DNA of 50,000 bases, from assembly GCA_009760855.2 (NCBI GenBank), contig WPIO01000023.1, forward strand, positions 2,415,001 to 2,465,000, written 5' to 3'. The position numbers and the translations under genes were made by a program. A model generated the notes under the pieces. The model did not search any database. It worked only from the letters and a program-made list of their open reading frames with translations, and was not told the origin of the DNA. Shown piece by piece: positions 35,241 to 45,700 of this stretch. The first letter of the stretch is position 1, and each line of letters starts with the position of its first letter. The DNA comes from Cristatella mucedo. Its lineage: Eukaryota > Bryozoa > Phylactolaemata > Cristatellidae.

Positions 35241-35730
35241 TGGCCGTTGAGATCGACTATCTGAATTCTCCCAGTTGGATAGAACATAAACCATTGCAGC
35301 GCAGTGCAGTGATGTCTAGGTGAGACGAGAGGCAATTAAAAAGGACTTGGTAATCAATGGTATCAACAAAACTGATGACAGATCCTGCAGAACTAGCAGC
35401 GAAACTCGGCTAAAGTAAACGACTCCCGAGAAGGTCTTTATTCACTCGCCGCAGTGCTGACTCTGTGGTGATTTTAGCTATAAAATCTGACTAGAACTCT
35501 CTTTCTATGCTTGAAGTTTTCGTATAAGAGTTTAGCTGCCTTGCCACTACCAGTTCCACTGTCTTTGATGCGATCGGCAGCAGGGAGAATGGAAGGGGTG
35601 TTAGAGCTCTCCATGTTTATGATCAACTCTTTAATGAGCAACCTAACAACAGCCTTTTTGAAGAATGCAGGGACGAGACGTGTGAAACTAAGGACAGATT
35701 TACAAGGTTAATTATAGGCATAACTAGGAC
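35241..35730 (-). mobile_element. Degraded L2-like LINE remnant (RT core)
   Basis: Matches the minus-strand RT region of the copy at 8852 in scattered blocks: CATTGCAGCGCAGTGCAGTG, GAGACGAGAGGC, AATCAATGGTATCAAC, GCTGACTCTGTGG, and CACTGTCTTTGATGCGATCG. No frame survives. Confidence 0.7.
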
Positions 35731-36817
35731 GGCAGCCAATCCGCAGTACAGGCGGAAAACGACCGGCTCGGGGTGCCGAGGGCCAATGGTCTCCATAAAC
35801 TTGGAGATACGATGAGGGCAGCAGGGGCAGGCAGCTTGAAAGTGGACATTGAGGAAAAATTGGACTACAAGTGAAAGAATTCCTAGCGTTCCCAAGAGTG
35901 GCAGCTCCCACCAAGTGGCACCTTGCAAGGCCATTTCGCACATACTCGCCGAACCCACGGGCCTCGGCTAGTCACGTGACCTATCCCGTGACTGTCGCAG
36001 CTCGGAGGGAGCTGCGGTACTCCCGTAGGACTCGAAGCCCGGGCAGCTGGCCAACTATCACCTGAGTTGCGCTTTTTTTTTACAGCCTAATACAAGATCA
36101 TGAAATTTTCGGTTCCTAATGCTTATAATTCAGGAACACTTAAACAATTTCAAGAAGTTCAACAGACTAACCGCTTTGGCATGCGCACGAGTCGCCGCCT
36201 CCTCAAATTAAGACCTTACGCGGCCAGGACAATAAAAGAAACCAAGCACAACTATCTATGACAGTGGTAAATGTTCGTCTTCGCCGTGTCCTCGCGTAGA
36301 GAGATGTTTATTCAACAGCTACATCTGTTTGGCATCAGCCCGAGCATACTACTTAATAGTTTGCCACCTTAACCTAAGAACAATTGACTAACAATAACTT
36401 CAGATGTCCAGTTCACAAGTCTAAACTATAAATTATAATATAAACGGTTTCAAATGCTTATAATTCAAGAGTTGCTAACAAAATTATCTACAGTCATAAT
36501 TTAACCACGATGTAGCACGCCCAATTTCAATTTTACGAGGCAAAGGCGGCGCTTTCAGGTAGAAGGTAAGTTTAGGTTAACCAGTTCTATGCCCTTGGAT
36601 GAGAAGAGATTGCATTACTTAATCAGAAAACTGTCCCTAAGTAAAAACGTGCAAGCGTGCAACGTAAAGCCTGGGTAGGTAGAATCGTGTGAGTAGCTCC
36701 AGACGGCAACTGCTCACTTTCACATGCCTTGGGTGTAACCGAAAGCCTATTTTCGGCTGCACTCAGATATTCGAGTGGCTAAAGAAATTTAAGCGGACGG
36801 TGACCTTAAAAAAATAT
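35731..36817. other. No supported gene
   Basis: Unique sequence. The frames at 35623-35958 and 35871-36065 have no recognisable homology. Confidence 0.5.
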
Positions 36818-37122
36818 CCCCTGACAAAATAGGCCAGACAAAATAGGCTGCACACAAAAAACAGCCCAAGACAAAATAGCCCCGACAAAATAGCCCCGAC
36901 AAAGCTGATAATTCTGAGATATAAAACATACTAACCAAGACCAAAAATTCAAAAATAGGGTTTAGGATTTAGGGTTTATGGTTTAAGGTTAGAATATGTT
37001 CGATTTGATAAGCTAATCGAAATATAAAAGATTTGCAAAAATGTTCTTTTAATTTTTCGGGGCTATTTTGTCTTTCGCTGTATTGTGTGCACGCTATTTC
37101 GGCGCTCTTGGGCTGTTTTGTG
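36818..37122. mobile_element. MITE-like inverted-repeat element
   Basis: The left arm carries repeated GACAAAATAGCCCC-type units and ACAGCCCAAGACAAAATAGC (36822-36904). The right arm (37057-37122) carries the reverse complement: TCGGGGCTATTTTGTC and CTTGGGCTGTTTTGTG. The 150-bp centre has a TTTAGGG-like run (36957-36990) but no ORF. No clear target-site duplication was found, so boundaries are approximate and the class is unassigned. Confidence 0.6.
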
Positions 37123-37647
37123 ATCAAGTCAGAGGAGTCAGAGCGATACGAGGGAAAGCCAGAAGCGCAAGCTTGTCATGCAGTTAAGCTGAAGTGCTAG
37201 AAACCTAAGCGAAGCCTAAGATAAAGCGACCGGACATTTGAATCGACGCTGAATTGGCTCGATGCTGAAGAGCTAGTGCAGGTCAATGAGTGAGAAGCCG
37301 CGCAGCTCTGGCAGCTCTGGCGCTCGCGACTCCGCCCCTCACACCGTCTACCACTAAGCTGGGTGGGAATGGAAGACTCGACAAGCCTGAGTAATCCGAT
37401 TTCTTGATTCCAACGCTGGTGACCAAAGCCGCGCGGGCGTTTCGAGCCGGCCGGTACCGTCGCCTGCGTTAGTGAGCCACCGTGGCGTCGGCCACCAGAA
37501 GAATGTGGCATTGAACCTTGCTAGTTAGTTATCATGTGATCAGATAATGCTTTCAAGATTTTTTTAGTATTTGAACAAAAAGAATGGGCCATAAAGGATC
37601 TTTGACGCACGCCACGCGCCTCCGCAGAGGTGAGCGCCATTTTCATT

Positions 37648-37851
37648 CCAATTCAGGTAAACAGTCAGGAGGAGCGTCTCGCAGACGCTATACAGTGCGT
37701 TGCCAAGAGCTATACTGTTCAGACGAAGCTAGAGTACTTGAGAGAAAATCTTGGTCGCGATGTCGAATTCGTCAAAGAGATACAGACACACTTGTGCCAC
37801 TATGCACTTGGTTCCCGATCTCCCTCTGTGCAAGAATGTCGACATATGTAG
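37648..37851 (+). other. Possible orphan coding exon, unknown family
   Basis: The frame 37630-37851 reads as non-repetitive, charged sequence after a plausible acceptor (CATTCCAATTCAG at about 37648). It contains QEERLADAIQ and LREYLREN-like helical patterns (here LEYLRENLGRDVEFVKE). I do not recognise it and no partner exon is evident. It may equally be a transposon fragment or a chance frame. Confidence 0.25.
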
Positions 37852-38235
37852 TAGAACCATTTTCTCAGACTAAGATGCCGGAAACTAGAACTCAGAGAGA
37901 CGATCCTTCGAGCGAGTTCTGCACTAATTAGATATAATTTTAGTCAAAGATTTTTTCAAGAGGTTTGGACAAAAAGAGTAAGAGATAAAAATAGATGGTT
38001 TTAAGAGGGTGTCGGTGTAAAGGTATATCTTTTTTAATGAATAGTTTGGACGATTGTAACTTCAGGGGAGCTAATTGCGTGCACTTACATGCGATCTATT
38101 ACAATTTCTAAAAAGGGATCAACGTGATCAATCAAGTTAAGCTACAACTGAATGGCCACAGGATGGAATTTCAGGCTAATTTTTTCTTACATCTACTTTG
38201 AAATGCTGTTCAAAAAAGGTGGGGTAAGAATGCCA

Positions 38236-38400
38236 GTATCTTTAATAATAACGCACTTGTATAGCGTCATCGGAGAAATGAATATTTTTCTCGGTACTTT
38301 ACATTTGCTATAAGGGAAGCACAATATTTCACCTTACTCGCTTAGTTGGCTATGGATAAGGGGAAATTCCCAATGTCCTCGAGTTGGAAGTAGTAGAAGC
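38236..38400 (-). repeat. Diverged L2-like LINE 3'-end remnant
   Basis: An AAT run, then GCACTTGTATAGCGTCATCG and TTTCTCGGTACTTTACATTTGC, correspond to the reverse-oriented LINE tail and start of the 3' UTR, strongly mutated. Unique DNA on both sides (37852-38235, 38401-39128) has no other supported feature. Confidence 0.55.
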
Positions 38401-39136
38401 ATTGATAGCTCTATTTGATGGCGGAAGCATCGTAATTGTAGCCTGTGAGAATGCCTGTCGTGAATGTACGCAAGGGTTATTTAGATTTTAACATTGGCTA
38501 AGCGAAATCCAGACTTTGAAAACGAAAACCTTCATAGCCAGAATCTTAGTTATTAACTTAAGATGAGCAGTTTTGTAAACTTCGGTGACAGCCTAATCGC
38601 TAACATTTATAAAATTTCATGCTAGATATACTTATCCTCTTCTTAGGGGTAGCTACATGCTATGAGCTCAAAAGATGCACAGATTGGTCACGTGGAGCAT
38701 AAATACACGCATGAGCTTACTGAATTGCATCGATGCACCTCAGGGCCAAATATGATTCGCCAGAAGTTCATCTTAGAGATGCGATTCAAGAAAGATTCAC
38801 CGGTTGGTATATAGACGCGTTGCCCGAACAAAGAACATAGGAAAAGAAAAGTCAGGACAAAAACCATTGAAACTGGTCAATGACACGATAGTTGCTGATA
38901 TCTCAAAGCAAAATTTTCTCGTAATGACAGAGTGAAGAGTGTCACACTGGATATGGGAGCTTTGGTTATATGTTATTTCTGCCAAAAATAAAAAAATGTG
39001 AGGGTTTTGAGAAGAAAATGACAGAATCGCTTTACTGGAGAAACAACGAAGACAATAAAATATCTATGTGCGAACATATGCGCACCGGTAACGGGCTCTA
39101 GTTTTGGAATTAATGAGCTTAAGTTGAGTGTTAGCA

Positions 39137-41837
39137 CAGGGGTGTCCAACCTTTTTGCGTTGGGGGCCACATTTCAAAAATTTAAAAGGTCCGCGGGCTA
39201 CATGTAAATTGGCGTAGTTGACCACATCAAAAAATAAGATCGTAATTTTGTATGACTCTTACTATTATACTTAATAAATAAACCGCAATACAATAGTATT
39301 TTTTAGCATAATTATAACTAAAAATAATAAATAATAAAGATTTAATCATGTGTCCTGGAAAGTAATTTGATAGATTTTATGGCCAATCTTTTACTTTTGG
39401 ATTTTTATTTTAATAACATGAAGACAGAAACTTATAAAACTTACAAAATTACATGACAATGACTCACATAATATTAATGTCTTCGGATTAATTAAATGCC
39501 ACAGGTATTCAATGTCTTCTGCACTGCAGGAATCAATGAGATATTTGGCATTGTTTCTGCTTGCATACAAAGTCGACATCTGCTGCAACAGTGGATGTGG
39601 CAATTCTAAGGATTCCTGATAAATGTTCATCTGTGAGAACGGATCGAGTCTTTGTTTTCACATTTTCAGTTTGGAAAAAGCTGTTCACAGCAAAATGTGC
39701 TGCCAAAAAGTGCAATATACCTGCGAGCATGTTTGGCTAGGTTAGGAAAAGACTCTGATGAAACATACTGCTTGTAAAAGGTAACAAGGTCATGCTGATC
39801 ATAAGCAGTTTTTAAATTGCTGTTATTATGAATGTCGATTAGTTCGAGTTGAAATTCATCAGGTGCATCAGAGGGATCGATATTAAATGGATTACTAATC
39901 ATGTTCATGTCATCCGCATGTTGATGGAAATCCTGAAACCTCTCTTCGAATTCATCAACAAGTTTGCTAACAAGAGTGGAGTACTTCATATGAGCCAGCG
40001 TTTCAGGCGATCTTGTTGCTAGTGTTGTGAAATGTACCAGTTTCTTCTGATCTAAGTGTTTCTGGAAAAGTTTCAGCTTTTGCACAAACGCGACAACACA
40101 CTCATACATTTTATGGACCAGTTGATCCTTACCTTGGAGTTTGACATTAAGATCTGCAAGATGTTTGGTCATGTCAACCAAAAAAGCCAAGTCATTCAAC
40201 CACTGCTGGTCATCGAGGAAGCCAATATCTTTTCCCTTTTCTGTCATAAATGTTTTTATTTCGTCCCGAAGTGACCAAAACCTGGCTAACGTGTTTGCCC
40301 TACTTAGCCAACGAACTTGGCAGAAATAAATAACATCACAATGATCTGATCCCAACTCTTCAAGGAAAGCCTGAAATTGTCTGTGGTTTAGCGCACGAGA
40401 CCTTACCACATTGACTGCTAAAACTACATTGTCCATTACATGTTGCATCCTCAAGACCTTTGCACATAGCTGTTCTTGATGGATGATGCAGTGATGACTG
40501 ACAATTTTGTGAGGTACTAATTTTACCATTAAAGATACAAATCCACTGTGTCTACCTGTCATTGAAGGGGCTCCGTTTGTGGTTAAACCAATCAATTTAG
40601 TTTCAGGAAGATTAAATTTTGTGAGGACCCTCTGACCTGATCCAATATATCCATCCCCGTTGTAGTGCCTTTGATTGAACATATATCCAACAGTTCTTCG
40701 ATAATGACAAACTTTCCTGTTACTCCGCGTACAAACACCGACAGTTGAGCCGTATCGCTATTGTCCGTGCTTTCGTCGAGCGAAAGAGAATACAATTCGC
40801 ATTCAGCAAGTCTTTTAGTGAGACTTTCTTCTATGTTGGATGCGAGCTCGTCAACTCTTCTCGCAACCGTTTGATGAGAAAGACTGACTTTCTCTATTTC
40901 TGACTTCTTTTTTGGACAGCCCACACCAGTAAACAGCCTGAGGCATTCCTTAACAAATTCACCATCGGAAAATGCTCCCCCGCTTAGCTATAGCTTCAGC
41001 TATTAAAAAACTTACTTTGGTTGAAGCCTCAGACTTGTTGTTGACTTCTGTAAGCAATGACTGCTGTCCGATGACGCTCTGTTTCAACGAGTTCACGCGA
41101 TCAATTCGAAGTTGACCAGTCAGGCTGTTTTACCTGTCGCCATGCTTTGTTGAAAAATGTCGCTTAACATTGTACTCCTTTGCAACGGCAATTGTTTCTT
41201 GGCATATTAGGCACATTATCCTACCGAAGCGTTCCATTTCAAAATAGTCTTCAGTCTAAGATGCTTTGAAAAGTCTTCCTTCTGCGTCAATTTTTTGGTT
41301 TTTGCTAGTATTCACATTCGCCGCCAGTTTTCTCTGTGAAATAAAAAACAGATCAGTTACGAATTGATTAATCTATATTTTATCACAGCAATATCTTAGT
41401 ATTAGTAAATAAGTTGAGCAATACGCGTTTTTTGAAAACCTACCTGACTGATTCCAGTTCGTGCAGCAGCAGCTGAGAAACGGCTCTTTTTTCTATCCAC
41501 AGTGTGAAACAGTTAATTCCGCTTGCGGAAGCGTTATAAATGTGATCGTAATGGCGCCGCTGTAGCACAAGTATATTACCCCTTCACGCCAAAATGTTCA
41601 CATGAAGGCTAGCAAAATAAATCGATTTTTTTACCTGCACGCGAAAATACCCATTCGGACATCTTCACGCTTCACGCGCGCGTGAAGTACATCACAGCGC
41701 CTTATATCGCCGTTTGCAATGATTAAAAATTAACAAAAACATGGAGTGACAAATATTTTTGGGATAACGTTGTGGGCCGCATAGAAGACCTCGGCGGGCC
41801 GGGTTGTGGCCCGCGGGCCACGTGTTGGACACCCTTG
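39137..41837 (-). mobile_element. hAT-superfamily DNA transposon with intact TSD and decayed transposase
   Basis: The ends are CAGGGGTGTCCAAC (left) and the complementary GTTGGACACCCTTG (right), flanked by a perfect 8-bp direct repeat TGTTAGCA at 39129-39136 and 41838-41845, the hAT hallmark. The 2701-bp interior encodes, on the minus strand, a transposase like those related to GTF2IRD2/ZBED proteins. Order: a CxxC/HxxxxH BED-like finger (about 41240-41145), SLTGQLR, LSLDESTD, TTNGAPSM, HCIIHQEQLC, and a C-terminal hAT dimerisation motif (CCEQLFP, then SLLTDEHL-type sequence, here SVLTDEHLSGIL). The internal subterminal GGGCCAC/GTGGCCC motifs also mirror each other. The insertion sits in otherwise unique DNA. 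Confidence 0.93.
39533..41240 (-). pseudogene. hAT transposase gene, frameshifted
   Basis: The protein is split over several frames: 40924-40592 (LSLDESTDNSD ... TTTGMDILDQV), 40682-39666 (VLTKFNLPETK ... CCEQLFPN), and a C-terminal piece in the frame ending at 39533. Frame changes fall at a GGG run near 40628-40630, a poly-C run at 40976-40981, and near 39665-39675. A TAA at about 41130 separates the zinc finger from the rest. In the second catalytic motif, normally TDGAP, the codon at 40575-40577 is AAC (Asn). The element is therefore non-autonomous now, though its ends look usable in trans. Confidence 0.85.
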
Positions 41838-41860
41838 TGTTAGCAGATTCAACAACCTCA

Positions 41861-42002
41861 ATTATATAGCGGTATAAGAGCCTTTACGGCTATCATCACC
41901 GATTGCTGTGGGCAATAAAGAAAAGATCGCCTACTGCAGGACTCGAGCCCACGCCCTAGATCGTGAAGAGCGAGCATCTTAACCCCCGAGCTATTTTCGC
42001 GG
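41861..42002 (-). repeat. SINE family B copy adjacent to the hAT element
   Basis: Minus-strand copy: TATATAGCGGTATAAGAGCC, TTTACGGCTATCATCACC, a B-box complement (GGACTCGAGCCCACG) and the head up to GCTATTTTCGCG. It lies 24 bp right of the hAT end. Confidence 0.75.
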
Positions 42003-42736
42003 GCTCAGCTCTGGACTGTCATAGGATATCATCCTTTCTCTTTCAAACGCTTCCGCTGACATGCTAGATCGCTAGATGAATCCTTTTTACTGGAGGCGGC
42101 CGTATTTAAATGTTAAAGAAATAAAAACCTGAAAGGACACTGCGGTAAACTTCCGCCAGAAGCGGATGACCAGCTGGTTGTCCTGCCGTTAGCTGCAGAA
42201 TTAGGCCTCGACCGGAGTTTCGACATGACAAAGCGCAATGATACCACTCCAGCCAAGCCCGGTCAAACCGGCTACCGTGGAACCCCGAGGTTAGAAAAAT
42301 CGAGCCAAAATGAAGCTATCCCTAAAGACGGATCCGCGCAAGAAGAAATAAGGAGACGCGCCATCAGAGACGAACACACTGAGGGGTCAGGGGTCTTTTA
42401 GTATAGTCTACAAATGCAAGCCCTCATCTGTACGCACAAGCTGGAGCAGCCCTCCAAAGGCGCAGTGCCCGGCCTCTACCAGATTCACTCTTCTCTTTAA
42501 AGAAATTGCTGGTCTCCCTGAAACCACAGGGATACCGCGCCGAAGGGAGACAGCTGGGCAATTTTTTGTAGTGCCAGCACCGGCACCCGCCCGTAGGCGG
42601 GCGCTGAGCTGAGCGCCGACCAATGAATGGCCGGATAGCCTTCGGTCGCCGCCGCCGCCGCCGGACCGGATGCCGGCGGAGCGGTGGCGCCCGCTGGCGC
42701 TTCGCTTTGCTACTCTGGGTTCTCCCGCAACCGGAC
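42003..42736 (+). promoter_or_regulatory. Upstream region of BHMT copy 2
   Basis: Presumed promoter and 5' UTR, GC-rich from about 42590 with a (GCC)n run at about 42646-42662. It has no obvious similarity to the region upstream of copy 1 except the final CAACATGGCTCAG / GGACATGGCTCAG around the start codon. No defined element is supported. Confidence 0.35.
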
Positions 42737-42746
42737 ATGGCTCAGG

Positions 42747-42784
<38 letters not shown>

Positions 42785-45700
42785 GCGTGCGCTGTTCTCG
42801 CTCGCCCGCGGCACGCCGCCTCGCCGTCCGGCCGAACGCCGGCTCTGGCGCCGCTATCGGCCTTCACTCTCAAGCATCGACCGGTGGGTGACCTGTGCGC
42901 AACCGTGGGCCACGGTCGCTGCGCTTTGCAGAAGAAGGGCATTCTCGAGAGGCTCAGCGAGGGCGTGGTCATTGGCGACGGCGGCTACGTGTGGGCGCTC
43001 GAAAAGCGCGGCTACGTTAAGGCGGAGCCGTGGACGCCGGAAGCGGCCGTCGAGAACCCGGAGGCCGGTACGCTGCCACCCACCTGCGTCTCGCGGGGAG
43101 TAAGCTTGGCGGAGGGGGGCGCGGCTTTTAGGATTCGCTAGATGTGCCTTCTCGTCAGGCGTTGCGCTGCCGCCGCATAGGGGGTGTGGCTCTCTATTAG
43201 CGGCGCCCTCCACGAAAGTCAGCCGCCTCATAGCGCTCGTGGACTCGCTGAATCGAACTCCACAAGTGTGCAGCCTTGTGCGTTCGGGTACATACAGCTA
43301 GACTGCACATGACCCGCTGGCCGATCGGCAAGTTAGGTAAGTAAACAATTGGTCGAGCCAAATTCTGTGGATAGCAATATTAAAAGCAATCTTAAGATTC
43401 TCGTCGCATTTCGCGAGTCCGGCTTATATGGATTCTAAAATGCTAGATGTCGAAGCGACCTTGGAATAACTGCTACAGATACCTGAGCGTGGACGTTACT
43501 ACCCGGAGCGACAGTATTGACTCTAGGAAATTATGCATGCGGTATCAAGACGAATGATTATTTTGATAATAGTAGTAATAATAATGATAATAATAAAGAT
43601 TTAGATAGCGCTCGATCTGGGACCAAATCTCTTCTTAGGCACTCTAGATAAGCTGGAAAAGAAGCATGTCGATCGCTTTGTGATAAAATGCCCAGTGTAA
43701 GCCCGCACGAGCACAAAAAAGGTTAATTCACACGGTTTCAGCCAATGTTGTGAAGAGCAGGCAAGTGTTTAGCTTTTAATAAATTCCTTAAAGTCAGGAG
43801 AGCTCATGACGTCAGTCGCGAGTGAGCTTCCGGTGTTGAGAGCAAGCGGACTTAAGGCATGGTCTCCAATAGATTTGAGTGCGGTTGTAGGCCCACTCAA
43901 CGACGTGACTCAAGAGAGCGGGCAGAACGGAGTGAAGTCCGATGAGGGAGTATTTGAAATGGTTAGGCTGGAGCGGTATAATTAAGCGGTCTGACAGTGA
44001 GGGAAAGAACCATAAAGTCAGTACGCCGCTTGATGAGAACCATAGCAGGTCGGCGAGAAGTGGTGTACTGTGGCGGTCTGAATTTCACGACAGACAAGCG
44101 TATTACATGTGTTTTATTCCTGTATTTAATAGATCTTCGTAGATAAATAAACGGTGATACCGGTTCCAAGATGTTTTTTGAATGCTTTAATGACACTTGG
44201 CGACCATATTGTAGATGCACTGCAGGAACTCGTTCTCGGAAAGTAGCGCTGCGAAGACTGCTAAAAAAATGCAAGCTTTGACAGCATGGCAAATACACGG
44301 CCGCAGCCTCGTTACGTGTCGCTCCTGGTTCCGGAACAAGGTAGCTAGGCAAATAGTTGTGAGGCAAGCGTTCACGCGACTTCCAGTTGTCTTATTTTTG
44401 GTATTGAGTTAGCGCACATATTAATGTTGTATTTAAATCAATCGTTGTCGTAGCACCCGAATGCAGCTAGGAATGTTGTCGGTGCGTAGCTAATACAACG
44501 GCCAGCCATCTGACGCGCCCATACGGGAAAGAACCGCTAAGCGCCCGGCCTATATATAAAAGTGAAGAAGAGAACGTTGAATGAAACTCAGAAAAAATAT
44601 AAGAATTCGAAACATCAGCTAATCTAATTCTGAATATAGCTTCCGTCGGGAAAGGTTCATACCTATGGAAGTATATAAATGGAAGTCAAAGCTGATTCAC
44701 TAGCCGGTATTGACCAATCGGAAGAGAGCCCGCACGAATGTACGAACGTACTAGTTGAAAAATTCACCCTTGTAGTAAAAACTTAACTATGATTTAAACA
44801 AGACCAAAGATGATATATTAAAAAAGAGAGAAAATATTAAACTTTGATAGTAATAGATCCGGAACAAAAGGAAGCAAAGTGCGTGTTACATGTACATGCG
44901 GAACTATCGAAGGCAACGGCGACCAAAACACGCGAAAGAAAAAGCCAATCTGCGTCACACTTCCAAAAACTCGATGAAAGCGACATTTTCGTTAAACTTT
45001 ACAACTTCCAAGAGGCTTAATAATTTAAAAAAATATTACACTTTCACATTTCGAATAGTTTTAATTTTTCATCGTGTAAAGATTTTGCTACATCAAGAAA
45101 GAATGGTTTGATTTCCTGTTAGTAGGGCGGGATCACCAGCAAGGTCGATGAACTATCAGGTCGGCCTTGCAAAATCATGTTGGAGTTTTCTGTGAGTTTC
45201 ACTGTTATAGGCTAGTACAAAAACAAATGTGTTGCTTAAGCTCAATGTGTGCATGCACTTGATGAATGCGAAGGATCTCCGACGGCCTACCAACTGATGC
45301 TTAGGCGTTGTTCGCAAAAATACCAGCTTTCTTCGGGTAAACCGTGTTAATTTAAGACAGTGAAGCGTCTGTGCCATGGTATTGAAAAACATGCCATTTG
45401 ACAAGCTTCCTATCATCAATATTTAGAGTGCCTGGAAAATATTTAGTTGAGTCGCGGGGCTACGTAAATTGTTTGTTAGTATTATTCTCAACTGATTGAA
45501 CATGGGCTAAATAAACGAATAGATGATTTATAGCGCGGATAACTTCATTTACGAAGCTGACCATGTCCAGACAGCAGGGGTAATTTCAATCAACTCCCGC
45601 GAGCGTATAAAATGACATTTAATGCTATTCAGCTGTTCCATTTCTCTGCTTACAGACCATTGGCGACAGAAGCTCTTGTTCTGCAGGTCCTAGACTGTGG

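Noticed and set aside
36957-36990. Telomere-like TTTAGGG repeats
   Set aside because: Only a few degenerate units inside a MITE-like element; not a telomere.
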